A DNA stretch of 64,000 nt from Alphaproteobacteria bacterium (GCA_018827375.1 JAHJYW010000032.1:204401-268400); one strand, 5' to 3'; positions 38,387 through 49,833 are shown, counted from the stretch's first letter. The notes: generated by a model not told the origin, from the letters alone. Translations and numbers: made by a program.

Positions 38387-39310
38387 ATGAACAAACTCAA
38401 GGTAGGCGTGGCTGGCGCTGGCGTATTCGGAAATTACCACGCGCAGAAAGCGGCGGCTTCGGCGCGTACGGAGTTTATGGGGGTCTATGATATCGATCAG
38501 GCCCGCGCCGAGAGCGTCGCCAGCACGTTCGGTGCCCCAGGCATGTCGGACTATCGGGCCTTCCTTGAGATGTGCGATGCCATCGTTATCGCCGTGCCTG
38601 CAACATTCCACGAACCCTTGGCGCGTGAGGCCATCGAGGCGCATTGCCACGTCCTGGTGGAGAAGCCGCTGGCTTTGACCGGCAAGTCTGCGCGCAGTCT
38701 TGCTGATGAAGCGGCAGCCCGCGGCCGTATCCTGCAGGTCGGCCACCAGGAGCGTTTCGTGGCACGCGCCATGGGCGTATTGGGCATTGAGGAAGCGCCT
38801 CTGCTGATCGAATCTGTCCGCGCCGGTCCACCCACGCCAGACAATCGCGCGGGCGATGTCTCGGTTATCTGGGACCTGATGATCCACGATCTGGACCTCG
38901 CGGCCATGATGCTCGGTACCGAGTTCACCGGCGTCACGGCCAGCGGCAAGCGCGTGCATTCGAGCCATCTGGATGAGGCCAGCGCCCAGTTCACATATGC
39001 CAGCGGCGGCGTTGCGCGCCTGCGGGCGAGCCGGGCTGCAGAAGTGCGTGAACGCACGATGCGTGTTGTGTATCCGTCGGGTGAAATCGCCATCGACTTC
39101 CTAACGCGTAAGCTTGAAAACTCGACGCCCTACAAGGTGCGTGTCGATATCGCGGCGGAGCTGCCCGATCCGCTCGGCGCAGCTGATGAAGGCTTCTACG
39201 CGGCCTGTCTCGGCCTTGCCCGCAGCCCGGTTCCGGCACATGGCGCTGTGGCGGCTGTCGCCATGGCGGAAGCGGCGGAAGCCTCGGCGCTTGCCAAGGT
39301 CGGCGCCTAG
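38387..39310 (+). CDS. Gfo/Idh/MocA family oxidoreductase
   Basis: MNKLKVGVAGAGVFGNYHAQ, HVLVEKPLALTGKSA. Confidence 0.92.
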   Translation: MNKLKVGVAGAGVFGNYHAQKAAASARTEFMGVYDIDQARAESVASTFGAPGMSDYRAFLEMCDAIVIAVPATFHEPLAREAIEAHCHVLVEKPLALTGKSARSLADEAAARGRILQVGHQERFVARAMGVLGIEEAPLLIESVRAGPPTPDNRAGDVSVIWDLMIHDLDLAAMMLGTEFTGVTASGKRVHSSHLDEASAQFTYASGGVARLRASRAAEVRERTMRVVYPSGEIAIDFLTRKLENSTPYKVRVDIAAELPDPLGAADEGFYAACLGLARSPVPAHGAVAAVAMAEAAEASALAKVGA

Positions 39311-39921
39311 TCGCGCTTAAGCTGCTTAGGGTCGTTTTTCGGTGCAGGCGCGAGGCGCATGACCTCGGTCTGGAAGCGTTCATCATCGTCGGCTGCAAGG
39401 TAGGGCAGGGAGTCGGATATCGCCTTCTGAAGCGGCTCGAACCAGTCGCGATCTGCTTTTGAGAAATCCGACAGCACGTATGGCATGACATGCGACTTGT
39501 CGCCGGGATGACCGATGCCAATGCGGACGCGCCGCACGTTCTCACCCAGATGCGCGATCATGGAGCGCACGCCATTATTGCCTGAATGCCCGCCGCCGCG
39601 CTTCACGCGAGTGCGCCCGGGCGCGAGGTCGATCTCGTCATGGAACACCGTGACGGCTTCGATATCGAGCTTGTAGAAGGTCACAGCCTTGGAGAGGGCC
39701 CGTCCGGTTTCATTGTAGAATGTTTCCGGTTTCACCAGCAGGACTTTGACGCGGCCATTGCCGGTATTGATCGTGCCTTCGGATATCTGGCTCTCGAACT
39801 TGCTGCGCCAAGGCCCAAACCCATGGTCGGCGTGAATTCTGTCGAGAACGAGAAATCCGGCATTGTGCCGGTTGCCGGCATATTTCGGGCCCGGATTGCC
39901 CTGTCCTGCGAGGATCAACAT
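39307..39921 (-). CDS. pth: Aminoacyl-tRNA hydrolase
   Basis: MLILAGQGNPGPKYAGNRHNAGF, VKPETFYNETGRAL, FHDEIDLAPGRTRVKRGGGHSGNNGVRSM. Confidence 0.96.
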   Translation of the reverse strand: MLILAGQGNPGPKYAGNRHNAGFLVLDRIHADHGFGPWRSKFESQISEGTINTGNGRVKVLLVKPETFYNETGRALSKAVTFYKLDIEAVTVFHDEIDLAPGRTRVKRGGGHSGNNGVRSMIAHLGENVRRVRIGIGHPGDKSHVMPYVLSDFSKADRDWFEPLQKAISDSLPYLAADDDERFQTEVMRLAPAPKNDPKQLKRD

Positions 39922-39959
39922 GGGGCTGTCTCCCTCGTCTGATCTTGCAGGGATCGGCT

Positions 39960-39989
39960 GCGCGCCCGGCCGTAGAAGGCCGAGCGCGC
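39960..39989 (-). terminator. Hairpin downstream of rplY (possible terminator)
   Basis: Minus strand GCGCGCTCGGCC-TTCTAC-GGCCGGGCGCGC, 12-bp stem with one G-U; no U-tract. Confidence 0.4.
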
Positions 39990-40007
39990 TTTGCCAGATC
40001 GAACGGA

Positions 40008-40676
40008 TCAGTCTTCGCTCGCTTCGCCGTCAGCGTCTTCGCCTTCAGCTTCTGCAGTCGTTTCTTCTTCGGCTTCTTCGCCCTCAGCGTCGTCGGTTTC
40101 GACAACGGCAGCGCGGCCGGCAATCGTCGCGATCGTGAAGTCACGGTCGGTGATCGTTGGCTCGGCATCGGATGGCAGCTTGATGTCGGAGATTTTCACA
40201 TTGTCACCGATTTCCAGTTTCGAGACGTCGGCCTCGATGAATTCGGGGATGTTGCCAGCTGGCACAAGAAGTTCGACCGTGTGGCGAACAACGTTGAGCG
40301 TACCGGCCTTCTTGAGGCCCGGCGAGACTTCTTCGCCGATGAAGTGCACAGGGACTTCAACCTTGATTTTCTGTTTGGCGGTGACGCGGAACAGGTCGAC
40401 GTGCATTGGGCGGTCAGTGATCGGGTGCATCTGGATCGCTTGCGGGATCACCATCTGCTTTTTGCCGTCATGGACCAGCGAGGCCGTCGAGGACAGGAAA
40501 TGTCCGGTTTCAATGGCTTTGAGCACTTCAGGAAGGCGCAGGCTGATCGCAACAGGATCTTCGCCGCCGCCGTAGAGGACGCCTGGCACAAAGCCGTTAT
40601 TGCGGGCTTCACGCGCGCCACCCGTACCGATGCGCTCACGCAGCTCGATATTGAAAGTAATTTGTTTCTTGGACAT
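40008..40676 (-). CDS. rplY: 50S ribosomal protein L25/general stress protein Ctc
   Basis: MSKKQITFNIELRERIGTGGAREARNNGFVPGVLYGG; acidic low-complexity C-terminus. Confidence 0.95.
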   Translation of the reverse strand: MSKKQITFNIELRERIGTGGAREARNNGFVPGVLYGGGEDPVAISLRLPEVLKAIETGHFLSSTASLVHDGKKQMVIPQAIQMHPITDRPMHVDLFRVTAKQKIKVEVPVHFIGEEVSPGLKKAGTLNVVRHTVELLVPAGNIPEFIEADVSKLEIGDNVKISDIKLPSDAEPTITDRDFTIATIAGRAAVVETDDAEGEEAEEETTAEAEGEDADGEASED

Positions 40677-41071
40677 GTTTTTTTCCTTTCGCCCTGAAGT
40701 CCGCCGCCGGACATCCGGACGGTGACAGCCTGACACGCGCGGCCTTGCGCCGCCGTTTCAAGAGCGGGCCTATAGGCGATCAAGGTGTATCTGGCAAGCT
40801 GCCGCGGCAGGCCGGGGCATGGATCGGATGAGTGATCCTTCGTCGTAATGGTAACAGCTGTATGCGCCGTCATCACTGGAAATGTGGGACAGGCAAGGCG
40901 CACAGCCCGGCGGCGCGGCGCTAATCCCCCTAAATCGTCCTGCTTGTGATAGATTTGCGGTCGCAGACCCGCGCTGGCCCTTTAATCAGGCGGGCAATCC
41001 TGTACAAACTTCTCAAGTTGCGGACTTCGCTATAAGCAACCCAAAGAAACGCACCAAAGGAGAGGCCCGAC

Positions 41072-43018
41072 ATGAGCGACGCCAACAAGACATATCCCGT
41101 TCCGGCCGGTTTTGCGGCAAACGCAAACCTGACGCCTGAGAAGTACCGGGAGATGTATGCGGCTTCGATCGCCGACCCGGAAGCCTTCTGGGGCGAGCAC
41201 GGCAAACGTCTCGACTGGATGACGCCTTATACAACCGTGAAAGACGTCTCCTGGGAAACCGGCGACCTGCACGTCAAATGGTATTCCGATGGCGTGCTCA
41301 ATGTCTCGGCCAATTGTATCGACCGCCACCTGACTACCCGCGGCGACAAGGCCGCCTTCATCTGGGAAGGCGACGACCCGTCCGACACTTTCACGGTTAC
41401 CTATAAGCAGCTCCACGTTGCGGTCAGCAAGTTTGCCAATGTCTTGAAGGAACTGGGCGTCAAGAAGGGCGACCGTGTCACCATCTACATGCCGATGATC
41501 CTCGAGGCGACCTATGCCATGCTTGCCTGCGCGCGCATTGGCGCGGTCCACTCGGTCGTGTTCGGCGGGTTCTCGCCTGAAGCGCTGGCCGGTCGCATCG
41601 TCGACTGCAAGTCTGAAGTCCTCATCACCGCCGATGAAGGCCTGCGCGGTGGCCGCAAGGTGCCGCTCAAGGTCAATGCCGATGCCGCCGCCAAGATCGC
41701 CAACGGCATGGTCAAGAAGATGCTGGTCGTGCGCCGCACGGGCGCGGACATCGCGATGACCGAAGGCCGCGACCACTGGCTCCACGAGATCGGCGCTGAG
41801 GTCTCCGCCGATTGCCCGCCTGAGCCGATGAGCGCCGAAGATCCGCTCTTCATCCTCTACACGTCCGGCTCGACAGGCCAGCCGAAGGGTGTGCTGCACA
41901 CGACCGGCGGCTATCTGGTGTGGGCCTCAATGACCCATGAATATGTCTTCGACCTGAAGGAAGACGACGTGTTCTGGTGCTCGGCTGATGTCGGCTGGGT
42001 CACAGGACACACTTACATTGTCTATGGCCCGCTCGCGAATGGCGCGACCAGCGTCCTCTTCGAAGGCGTGCCGACCTATCCGGATGCGAGCCGCTTCTGG
42101 CAGGCCTGTGACAAGCACCAGGTCACCATTTTCTATACGGCCCCCACAGCCATACGCGCCCTGATGCGCGAAGGTGAGGTGCCTGTGCAGAAGACGTCCC
42201 GCAAATCGATCCGCCTGCTCGGCACGGTCGGCGAGCCGATCAACCCTGAAGCGTGGGAATGGTATTTCCACGTGGTCGGGGAAACCCGTTGCCCCATCGT
42301 GGACACCTGGTGGCAGACAGAAACCGGCGGCACAATGATCGTGCCACTGCCTGGCGCAACCGACATGAAGCCTGGCGCGGGCAGCCACCCGTTCTTTGGC
42401 GTCAAGCCAATCCTGGTCGACGCCGAAGGCAACACGCTTGAAGGCGCCGCCGACGGCAACCTGCTGATCACCGACAGCTGGCCGGGCCAGATGCGCACCG
42501 TCTATGGCGACCACCAACGCTTCATCGACACCTATTTCACTGCCTATCCCGGCACCTATTTCACCGGCGACGGATGCCGCCGCGATGAGGATGGCTTCTA
42601 CTGGATCACGGGCCGCGTTGATGACGTCATTAACGTCTCCGGCCACCGCATGGGCACGGCCGAAGTTGAAAGCGCGCTGGTCAGCCATGATGCCGTCGCC
42701 GAGGCGGCCGTCGTCGGCTATCCGCACGATATCAAGGGTCAGGGCATCTATGCCTATGTCACGCTCGTGGCAGGCTGCGAGGCAACCGACGACCTGCGCA
42801 AAAATCTCGTCCAGCATGTTCGCGCCGAAATCGGTCCTATCGCGTCACCGGATCTTATCCAGTTCGCGCCCGGCCTGCCGAAAACGCGTTCGGGCAAGAT
42901 CATGCGCCGCATCCTGCGCAAGATCGCCGAGAACGAATTTTCGAATCTTGGTGACACGTCAACGCTAGCCGATCCGGAAGTCGTCGGCGAGCTGATCGAG
43001 CATCGCCAGAACCGCTAG
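41072..43018 (+). CDS. acs: Acetate--CoA ligase
   Basis: [64 protein letters not shown]. Confidence 0.97.
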   Translation: MSDANKTYPVPAGFAANANLTPEKYREMYAASIADPEAFWGEHGKRLDWMTPYTTVKDVSWETGDLHVKWYSDGVLNVSANCIDRHLTTRGDKAAFIWEGDDPSDTFTVTYKQLHVAVSKFANVLKELGVKKGDRVTIYMPMILEATYAMLACARIGAVHSVVFGGFSPEALAGRIVDCKSEVLITADEGLRGGRKVPLKVNADAAAKIANGMVKKMLVVRRTGADIAMTEGRDHWLHEIGAEVSADCPPEPMSAEDPLFILYTSGSTGQPKGVLHTTGGYLVWASMTHEYVFDLKEDDVFWCSADVGWVTGHTYIVYGPLANGATSVLFEGVPTYPDASRFWQACDKHQVTIFYTAPTAIRALMREGEVPVQKTSRKSIRLLGTVGEPINPEAWEWYFHVVGETRCPIVDTWWQTETGGTMIVPLPGATDMKPGAGSHPFFGVKPILVDAEGNTLEGAADGNLLITDSWPGQMRTVYGDHQRFIDTYFTAYPGTYFTGDGCRRDEDGFYWITGRVDDVINVSGHRMGTAEVESALVSHDAVAEAAVVGYPHDIKGQGIYAYVTLVAGCEATDDLRKNLVQHVRAEIGPIASPDLIQFAPGLPKTRSGKIMRRILRKIAENEFSNLGDTSTLADPEVVGELIEHRQNR

Positions 43019-43019
43019 G

Positions 43020-44633
43020 CTAGATCGCCGGAAGATCGACGACAAACCGCGCGCCGCCCTCTTCGCGGTTCTCGGCATACACATCGCCGCGATGCGTCGC
43101 GATGATCTGTTTGACGATGGACAGGCCAAGCCCGGAATTGTTGCCGAAGGCCGTGCCCTTGGGGCGGTCGGTGTAGAAGCGGTTGAAGATTTCTTCCACC
43201 TTGTCGGGCGGAATGCCGGGGCCCGTGTCTTCCACGCGCACGCGGGCAACCGTTTGCGGGCCACTATTCGTCTGCTCCAGTGTCACATGCACGGTCGCGC
43301 CGGGCGGCGAGAAAGACTTGGCATTGTCGATCAGGTTGCGCAGCACCTGGCCGAGTGGGCCTTCACGTGCGCGCACGAGAAGTCGCGCGCCCATCGTCGC
43401 ATCCTCGAAAGATACCATCACGGCGTCCGGACCGTCGGCCACCGCCTCATAGGTTTGCACCACATCACGGGCAAAGCGCGCAATGTCGATCTGCTCGGTC
43501 GGCACGCGCGTCATCTCGGCTTCGATGCGCGAGGCATTCGAGATGTCCGTGATCAGCCTGTCGAGCCGCTTCACGTCTGAGGCAATGACGTTGCGCAAGC
43601 GCTGGCTGGCCACCGGATCATCCTGCACCCTTTCCGCCGTCTCGACAGCCGAACGGATGGAGGTCAGCGGGTTTTTCAGCTCATGCGCCACATCGGCGGC
43701 AAATTGCTCGTTCGCCTCGATGCGCTCCAGCAGCGCTTCGGTCATGCCCTGCATGGAGGAGGCAAGATTGCCGATCTCGTCCTTGCGCCGCGTCAGCGCC
43801 GGAATGTCGATCCTGTCAGAGGCGCCGGAGCGGATGCGGTCTGCCGCCAGCGACAGGCGCCGCATGGGCCGCGCAATACCGAGGGTCAGCAGGAAGGACG
43901 TAATGAATGCCACCAGCACGGCCACCCCGATGAACGGCACAAGCGCAGCGCGCTCCGCGCGAATGATCTCGTCGATGTCGCTGGCTTCCAGCGTCAGCAC
44001 GCCCACGACGGCCGAGACGCGCTGGATGGGCATGGAGACGGAGATGATCCGCTGTCCGCGATCCGAGAAGCGCTGGCTGGCGGCAACATCGCCGAGCACC
44101 GCACTGTCGAATTCTTCCTCGAAACTCTGCGTCCGGATCGCTTCGGAACTGCGACGCGGCATGATTGGCCCGAACACGCGGCCGGCCCATTCCGACATCG
44201 CCGCGCCGATCCGCGCGATGCGGGTCGGCTCCTTCAGGGGGGGCAGGGCATCAATGTCGACGCGCTCAGACAGGTAGAAACTGTCGCCAACCAATGCTTC
44301 GTCGGGGGTATAGATGCGGGCGCGGACCCGCTCTGGCAGGTTCAGGCGAACGATGGTCTGGCGCGCGGCATCAACGTCGAGGCTGGGCTCGGGTGTGGTC
44401 GCATCCTCGCCCAGCAGGCTGGTGAAAATCTGCGCCTGTGCGACAAGGTCCTGCTTCTTGGAAACAACGAACCCGGCGCGCATCTCGTTCAGTACCATCG
44501 CGCCGATGATCAGGATGGCGAGCCCCGCCAGGTTGGACGCAAAAATCAGCCGGGCAATGCGCGAACCCAGAAACATGGATCCGCGCCGTTTGCCCGGCAA
44601 CCTGATGCGTTTTGACTCAGCCATCCCGTTCAC
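43020..44633 (-). CDS. chvG: ChvG/ExoS-like sensor histidine kinase
   Basis: Periplasmic stimulus-sensing region, HAMP, H-box FAADVAHELKNPLTSIRSAVET, VEDTGPGIPPDKVEEIFNRFYTDRP. Confidence 0.85.
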   Translation of the reverse strand: MNGMAESKRIRLPGKRRGSMFLGSRIARLIFASNLAGLAILIIGAMVLNEMRAGFVVSKKQDLVAQAQIFTSLLGEDATTPEPSLDVDAARQTIVRLNLPERVRARIYTPDEALVGDSFYLSERVDIDALPPLKEPTRIARIGAAMSEWAGRVFGPIMPRRSSEAIRTQSFEEEFDSAVLGDVAASQRFSDRGQRIISVSMPIQRVSAVVGVLTLEASDIDEIIRAERAALVPFIGVAVLVAFITSFLLTLGIARPMRRLSLAADRIRSGASDRIDIPALTRRKDEIGNLASSMQGMTEALLERIEANEQFAADVAHELKNPLTSIRSAVETAERVQDDPVASQRLRNVIASDVKRLDRLITDISNASRIEAEMTRVPTEQIDIARFARDVVQTYEAVADGPDAVMVSFEDATMGARLLVRAREGPLGQVLRNLIDNAKSFSPPGATVHVTLEQTNSGPQTVARVRVEDTGPGIPPDKVEEIFNRFYTDRPKGTAFGNNSGLGLSIVKQIIATHRGDVYAENREEGGARFVVDLPAI

Positions 44634-44657
44634 CCTGTTCCCGGGCTGCGGCTAAAA

Positions 44658-45122
44658 TCAGGCGTCGGCCGCAACGCGCATGGTTACAATCTTGTCAGGA
44701 TTACGCGGTGGCTCGCCTTTCGCAAGCTGGTCGATCACATCCATGCCTTCAGTCACCTTGCCCCACACGGTGTATTGGCGATTCAGGAAGCTGGCATCAT
44801 CGAAGCAGATGAAGAACTGGCTGTTGGCCGAATTCGGCGCAGAGGTGCGCGCCATCGAGCAGGTGCCGCGAACGTGTGGCTCGGCGTTGAACTCGGCCTT
44901 GATGTCCGGTTTGCTCGAACCGCCGGTGCCATTGCCTTTCGGGCAGCCGACCTGGGCCATGAAGCCCGGGATCACGCGGTGGAAGACGATTCCATCATAA
45001 AACTCCTCACGAGCGAGTTCCTTGATGCGTGCGACATGTCCGGGCGCAAGATCAGGGCGCAGCTCGATTTTCACCGGGCCTTTCGAGGTTTCAAGAAGCA
45101 GTGTGTTTTCAAGGTCTGTCAT
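44658..45122 (-). CDS. Peptidylprolyl isomerase (cyclophilin)
   Basis: FYDGIVFHRVIPGFMAQVGCPKGNGTGGS, NSQFFICFDDASFLNRQYTVWGKV. Confidence 0.95.
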   Translation of the reverse strand: MTDLENTLLLETSKGPVKIELRPDLAPGHVARIKELAREEFYDGIVFHRVIPGFMAQVGCPKGNGTGGSSKPDIKAEFNAEPHVRGTCSMARTSAPNSANSQFFICFDDASFLNRQYTVWGKVTEGMDVIDQLAKGEPPRNPDKIVTMRVAADA

Positions 45123-45233
45123 GGGAATGTCCTGTTTTGAGAGGGTCTTTGTCATTGGCTATTGAATGAAGGCGATGGCGGCAAGCCCGCCGGACATGTT
45201 AATATAGGTCGATCACAAGGTTCCCGCAGGTTC

Positions 45234-45704
45234 ATGATAGCACAAACTCTCTCCCTTTCGCTGGCTGCCGTGCTTGGTTTGATTGGCCTCGTGCATTTCG
45301 CATGGGCTTTTGGCGCGACATTTCCCTATGCAAACCGGCAGGCTCTGGCGCGTGCTGTCGTTGGCCGTCGCGGTATCACGCAAATGCCTTCCATGACTGC
45401 ATCTCTGTTCGTGGCCATGTGTATCCTGGCGGCGGCTGCGTGGGCTGCGCTGCTCGGCAGGCTTGTCATCCTGCCCATCTCGCCATGGCTGCTGATGGCA
45501 GGCGGCCTGGTCTTGGCGGCCATCTTCCTTTTTCGGGGCATTATCGGCGTCATGCCAGCCTTTGAGCGGGCATTGCCGGAACAGCCCTTCCTGACGCTCA
45601 ACCGCCGCATCTACTCGCCATTGTGCGTGCTGATCGGTCTCGGCTTCCTCGCGCTGACGTTCGCCCTGCCGAACTGGTCCTGGCGCTTCAGCCTGCTCGG
45701 TTAG
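45234..45704 (+). CDS. DUF3995-type small membrane protein
   Basis: MIAQTLSLSLAAVLGLIGLVHFAWAFGATFP...; four hydrophobic segments. Confidence 0.65.
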   Translation: MIAQTLSLSLAAVLGLIGLVHFAWAFGATFPYANRQALARAVVGRRGITQMPSMTASLFVAMCILAAAAWAALLGRLVILPISPWLLMAGGLVLAAIFLFRGIIGVMPAFERALPEQPFLTLNRRIYSPLCVLIGLGFLALTFALPNWSWRFSLLG

Positions 45705-46323
45705 CCGCAGCCCGCCACCCTGCCTCATTGATCCGCGCCTGCAGGGAAACGCCATCGCCGCCCGGCGCCGCCATCATGTGCGCAAAGGCCCAGTGGTTGA
45801 GCTCCGTCGAGATCGTAACGTCCGCCTCGCGCCACGCCCGCGCCAGTCCGCCGCCGAGCACGACGCCGGTGGCCTTCACGATGTCAGACCGGTCAAAAGC
45901 GCGCGGCCGCGCGTCCACATGCACCAGAACGCCCGCATTGTCCGGCCGCCGTGTCACGTTGGAAAACATGCCGCCCGGCCGCATCACCGGGTCAACGCCG
46001 GCCAGCAGCGCCACGTCCCCATGCAATTGATGGCTTACGCGCAGGGCTGCATCGCTGCCCCAGCTATGGCCGACCAGCACCAGCTCATCGCTCTGCGAAA
46101 GCGCTGCGCGGCAATGCTCAAGCACGCCGTCCAGATCATAATGGGCAAACCACTTCGCCGTGCGCCCCACGCCTGCACCGCCATCAAGCAGCGCCCTTTG
46201 GCGGGCCTTCACATAGCTTACAACAAGCTGCGACTGCCCGTCCGCGGCGCCGCCGATATAGATCTCGGCAACGCCCCGGCCGTGCGAGTTGCGCCTATTC
46301 GGTATAGCGGTAGCCGACGCCAT
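45688..46323 (-). CDS. Putative alpha/beta hydrolase-fold protein
   Basis: [20 protein letters not shown] nucleophile-elbow motif; overlaps the 3' end of chvI unless an alternative start is used. Confidence 0.65.
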   Translation of the reverse strand: MASATAIPNRRNSHGRGVAEIYIGGAADGQSQLVVSYVKARQRALLDGGAGVGRTAKWFAHYDLDGVLEHCRAALSQSDELVLVGHSWGSDAALRVSHQLHGDVALLAGVDPVMRPGGMFSNVTRRPDNAGVLVHVDARPRAFDRSDIVKATGVVLGGGLARAWREADVTISTELNHWAFAHMMAAPGGDGVSLQARINEAGWRAAANRAG

Positions 46324-46987
46324 AGAGCGTTTCGATCGCGTCGAACTCGTCGGTCACTTCGCGGAATTTCTTGCGCAGCCGTTTGATGTGGCTGTCGATG
46401 GTCCGGTCGTCGACATAGATCTGGTCGTCATAGGCAGCGTCCATCAGCTGGTCGCGGCTCTTCACATATCCGGGCCGCGAGGCGAGGGCCTGAAGGATCA
46501 GGAACTCGGTCACGGTCAGGCGCACAGGGTGGCCGTCCCAGGTGCAGGCATGACGGTTCGGGTCGAGTGTCAGCTTGCCGCGAACGATGGGCTTGTGGTC
46601 GCCCTCTTCAGGACCAGCCACGCCGCCGCGTGCGCGCCGCAACACTGCTTTCACACGCTCGGCCAGCAGGCGGTTGGAACAGGGCTTCCGCACGAAATCA
46701 TCCGCGCCGATATTGAAGCCTATCACTTCGTCGATCTCTTCATCCTTGGACGTCAGGAAGATCACCGGCAGCTCGCTGGTCTGGCGCAGGCGGCGCAGCA
46801 ACTCCATGCCGTCCATCTTGGGCATCTTCACGTCGAGGATGGCAATGTCGGGCGGCGTCTCGGTGAGCGCGGGCAGGGCGGATTCGCCATCATGATAGGT
46901 GCGGACATTATAGCCCTCAGCCTCAAAAAACATTTTCAGCGACGCAACAATGTTCTCGTCGTCATCCACCAGTGCCAAAGTCGTCAT
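46295..46987 (-). CDS. chvI: ChvI-like OmpR-family response regulator
   Basis: [38 protein letters not shown]...[45 protein letters not shown]-terminal wHTH. Confidence 0.9.
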   Translation of the reverse strand: MTTLALVDDDENIVASLKMFFEAEGYNVRTYHDGESALPALTETPPDIAILDVKMPKMDGMELLRRLRQTSELPVIFLTSKDEEIDEVIGFNIGADDFVRKPCSNRLLAERVKAVLRRARGGVAGPEEGDHKPIVRGKLTLDPNRHACTWDGHPVRLTVTEFLILQALASRPGYVKSRDQLMDAAYDDQIYVDDRTIDSHIKRLRKKFREVTDEFDAIETLYGVGYRYTE

Positions 46988-47232
46988 CGCTCGATCCTTC
47001 TCAACCAGAGTGTACCCCGTAACGGGGTCTGGCCGTTTTGTATTATGGTGTTCAACCACGGTTCGCGACATGACAAAAGCCCTCCTTCGGTGCTGTCCCA
47101 ATGAAAACAGCAGACTAGGGCAAGCAAACGCTCACATTACGGCGATTTAAGGAATGATTGGGGCGAGTGTGGCGAGAAGATGTGATGCAACTCAATGGCG
47201 CTTCACCTGTTCCTTGCGAAGCATAGGAGACA

Positions 47233-47883
47233 ATGATGACTTTTCGACTGACCCTGACAGCCTCGGTATCTGCGCTTCTGCTCGCGGCCTGTTCACCTGA
47301 CGCCGGGCGGACAACTGAACCCGCAGAACCGACGCCGGTACCGGTCGAAGTGCCATCAGCGACCGCGATAGAGGCCGCGCCCGTTGAGCAAGCAACTGCT
47401 TCAGCTGCACCCGTCTTGACAGCAAACGGCTACGGCCCGCTGACCATCGGCATGACACGTGAAGCCGTCGTCGAGGCCGTCGGAGGCCCGGCCAATGCGA
47501 ATGCTGCAAGCGAGCCCTTCGCCTGCGAAATCTTCCACCCGTCCAATGCCCCTGAAGGCCTCTACGTCCTGCTGCAGGAAGACAAGCTCGCGAGCGTCTA
47601 TCTCACCAAGAGCGCGACGATTGAAACCGCTGAAGGCCTGAAGGTCGGCGACACCGCCGAAGCGGTGATGACGGCCTACGGGGACAAGGTCGTGAAGACG
47701 CCGTCCAAATACCTGGAAGCCCCGGCCGCCTACATGACGATCTGGCAGTCCGGCAACACAAGCGCCGACTGGGTGCAAGATCAGGACGCGCGCGGAATCC
47801 GCTTCAGCACCGGCACGGACGAAACGATCGAGCAAATCACAGGTGGCGGCCCGGCCATCCAGCTTGTCGAAGGCTGTAGCTAG
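47233..47883 (+). CDS. Lipoprotein with BamE/SmpA-like motifs
   Basis: Lipobox LLAACSP; GPLTIGMTREAVVEAVGG and GLKVGDTAEAVMTAYGD. Confidence 0.7.
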   Translation: MMTFRLTLTASVSALLLAACSPDAGRTTEPAEPTPVPVEVPSATAIEAAPVEQATASAAPVLTANGYGPLTIGMTREAVVEAVGGPANANAASEPFACEIFHPSNAPEGLYVLLQEDKLASVYLTKSATIETAEGLKVGDTAEAVMTAYGDKVVKTPSKYLEAPAAYMTIWQSGNTSADWVQDQDARGIRFSTGTDETIEQITGGGPAIQLVEGCS

Positions 47884-47886
47884 ACC

Positions 47887-49731
47887 CTAAGGATCCAGCC
47901 TCACAGCCCCCTGCGACGCATTCCCCACATGCGCCGCATATACTTTCAGTGCACGGCTCACTTTGCGTGGGCGGTCCTTCACTGGTTTCCAGGCCTTGTC
48001 GCCGCGGGCATCCATGTCGGCGCGGCGGCGGGCGATTTCGGCGTCGTCGATCTTGGCATTGATCGTGCGGTTAGGAATGTCGATCTCGATCACGTCGCCT
48101 TCCTCGATCAGGCCGATCAGGCCGCCTTCAGCTGCTTCCGGGCTGACATGGCCGATGGAGAGGCCAGACGTGCCGCCGGAGAAGCGACCGTCCGTGATCA
48201 GGGCGCAGGCTTTGCCCAGCTTCATCGATTTGAGGTAGGAGGTCGGGTAGAGCATTTCCTGCATGCCGGGTCCGCCGCGCGGCCCTTCATAGCGGATGAT
48301 CACGACGTCACCAGCGGCCACACCCTTGTTCAGGATACGGTCGCAGGCCTCTTCCTGGCTTTCGCAGACAATAGCGGGGCCGGAGAACTTGAGAATCGAG
48401 TCGTCAACGCCGGCGGTCTTCACCACGCAGCCCTGTTCGGCGATATTTCCGAACAGAACGGCGAGCCCGCCATCCTGCGAGAACGCGTGAGACGCGGCAC
48501 GAATGACGCCCTTTTCGCGGTCGGTATCGAGTTCCTTGTAGCGACGCGACTGGCTGAACGCCTGCGTCGTGCGCACGCCACCCGGCGCGGCGAGGAACAG
48601 TTCCTGCACGTCCGGGTCATTGCTCAGCGCCACGTCCCACTTGGTGATGGCCTCGGCCATCGTGGCGGAATGGATCGTGCGGACGCTCGTGTCGAGCTTC
48701 CCGGCGCGGTCGAGTTCGCCGAGGATGCCGAAAATGCCGCCCGCCCGGTGCACGTCTTCCATGTGCACGTTCGCGACGGCCGGGGCGACCTTGCAGAGGC
48801 AAGGCGTGTCGCGGCTCAGCCGGTCGATATCGGCCAGCGTGAAGTCCACCTCGCCCTCGCTGGCAATCGCCAGAAGGTGCAGGATCGTGTTGGTCGATCC
48901 GCCCATGGAGATATCCAGCGTCATCGCATTCTCGAACGCCGCCTTGTTGGCAATGCCGCGTGCGGAGACGGACTTGTCGCCTTCCTCGTAATAGATCTTG
49001 CACAGATCGACGATGCGGCGTCCGGCGCGGCGGAACAGCTGCTCGCGGTCAGAGTGCGTCGCCAGCGTCGAGCCATTGCCCGGCAGAGCAAGGCCGAGGG
49101 CCTCGGCAAGGCAGTTCATCGAGTTCGCCGTGAACATGCCGGAGCATGAGCCGCAGGTTGGGCAGGCCGCCTCTTCATAGGCCAGCACTTCGGCATCGGT
49201 GCGCTCAGGATTCGCCGCCTCGATCATCGCGTCGATCAGGTCGACCGATTTCAGCTCGCCGTCGATATTGACCTTGCCGGCCTCCATCGGGCCGCCGGAG
49301 ACGAACACGACAGGAATGTCGAGGCGCAGGGCGGCCATCATCATGCCGGGGGTGATCTTGTCGCAATTTGAGATGCAGACCATCGCGTCGGCGCAATGCG
49401 CGTTGACCATGTATTCCACGCTGTCAGCGATCACTTCGCGGCTCGGCAGCGAATAGAGCATGCCGTCATGGCCCATCGCGATACCGTCATCGACGGCAAT
49501 CGTGTTGAATTCCTTCGCCACGCCGCCCGCAGCCTCGATCTCGCCCGCTACCAGCTGGCCGAGGTCCTTCAGGTGCACATGCCCCGGCACGAACTGGGTA
49601 AAGGAGTTCACCACCGCAATGATCGGCTTGCCGAAATCGCCGTCCTTCATGCCGGTTGCGCGCCACAGGCCGCGTGCGCCGGCCATGTTGCGGCCATGGG
49701 TGGATGTGCGGGAACGATACAGGATTGCCAC
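47887..49731 (-). CDS. ilvD: Dihydroxy-acid dehydratase
   Basis: [73 protein letters not shown]. Confidence 0.97.
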   Translation of the reverse strand: MAILYRSRTSTHGRNMAGARGLWRATGMKDGDFGKPIIAVVNSFTQFVPGHVHLKDLGQLVAGEIEAAGGVAKEFNTIAVDDGIAMGHDGMLYSLPSREVIADSVEYMVNAHCADAMVCISNCDKITPGMMMAALRLDIPVVFVSGGPMEAGKVNIDGELKSVDLIDAMIEAANPERTDAEVLAYEEAACPTCGSCSGMFTANSMNCLAEALGLALPGNGSTLATHSDREQLFRRAGRRIVDLCKIYYEEGDKSVSARGIANKAAFENAMTLDISMGGSTNTILHLLAIASEGEVDFTLADIDRLSRDTPCLCKVAPAVANVHMEDVHRAGGIFGILGELDRAGKLDTSVRTIHSATMAEAITKWDVALSNDPDVQELFLAAPGGVRTTQAFSQSRRYKELDTDREKGVIRAASHAFSQDGGLAVLFGNIAEQGCVVKTAGVDDSILKFSGPAIVCESQEEACDRILNKGVAAGDVVIIRYEGPRGGPGMQEMLYPTSYLKSMKLGKACALITDGRFSGGTSGLSIGHVSPEAAEGGLIGLIEEGDVIEIDIPNRTINAKIDDAEIARRRADMDARGDKAWKPVKDRPRKVSRALKVYAAHVGNASQGAVRLDP

Positions 49732-49833
49732 GGTGAGCCTCTTTATTCAGTGTTCAGGAAGCAAATAGCTACCCGTCAGGGGTTTAGCAATGACGACCGC
49801 GGGTCAATGGCCTGTAAGCCGTCGCTGCTGTTA

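Noticed and set aside
40008-40110. Acidic repeat-like C-terminus of L25 as a novel domain
   Set aside because: Glu/Asp/Ala low-complexity tails are common in the Ctc-type L25 proteins of alphaproteobacteria.
41927-42817. 296-aa minus-strand ORF opposite acs
   Set aside because: Antisense shadow of the acs coding frame.
47929-49149. 406-aa plus-strand ORF opposite ilvD
   Set aside because: Antisense shadow ORF within a clear ilvD gene.
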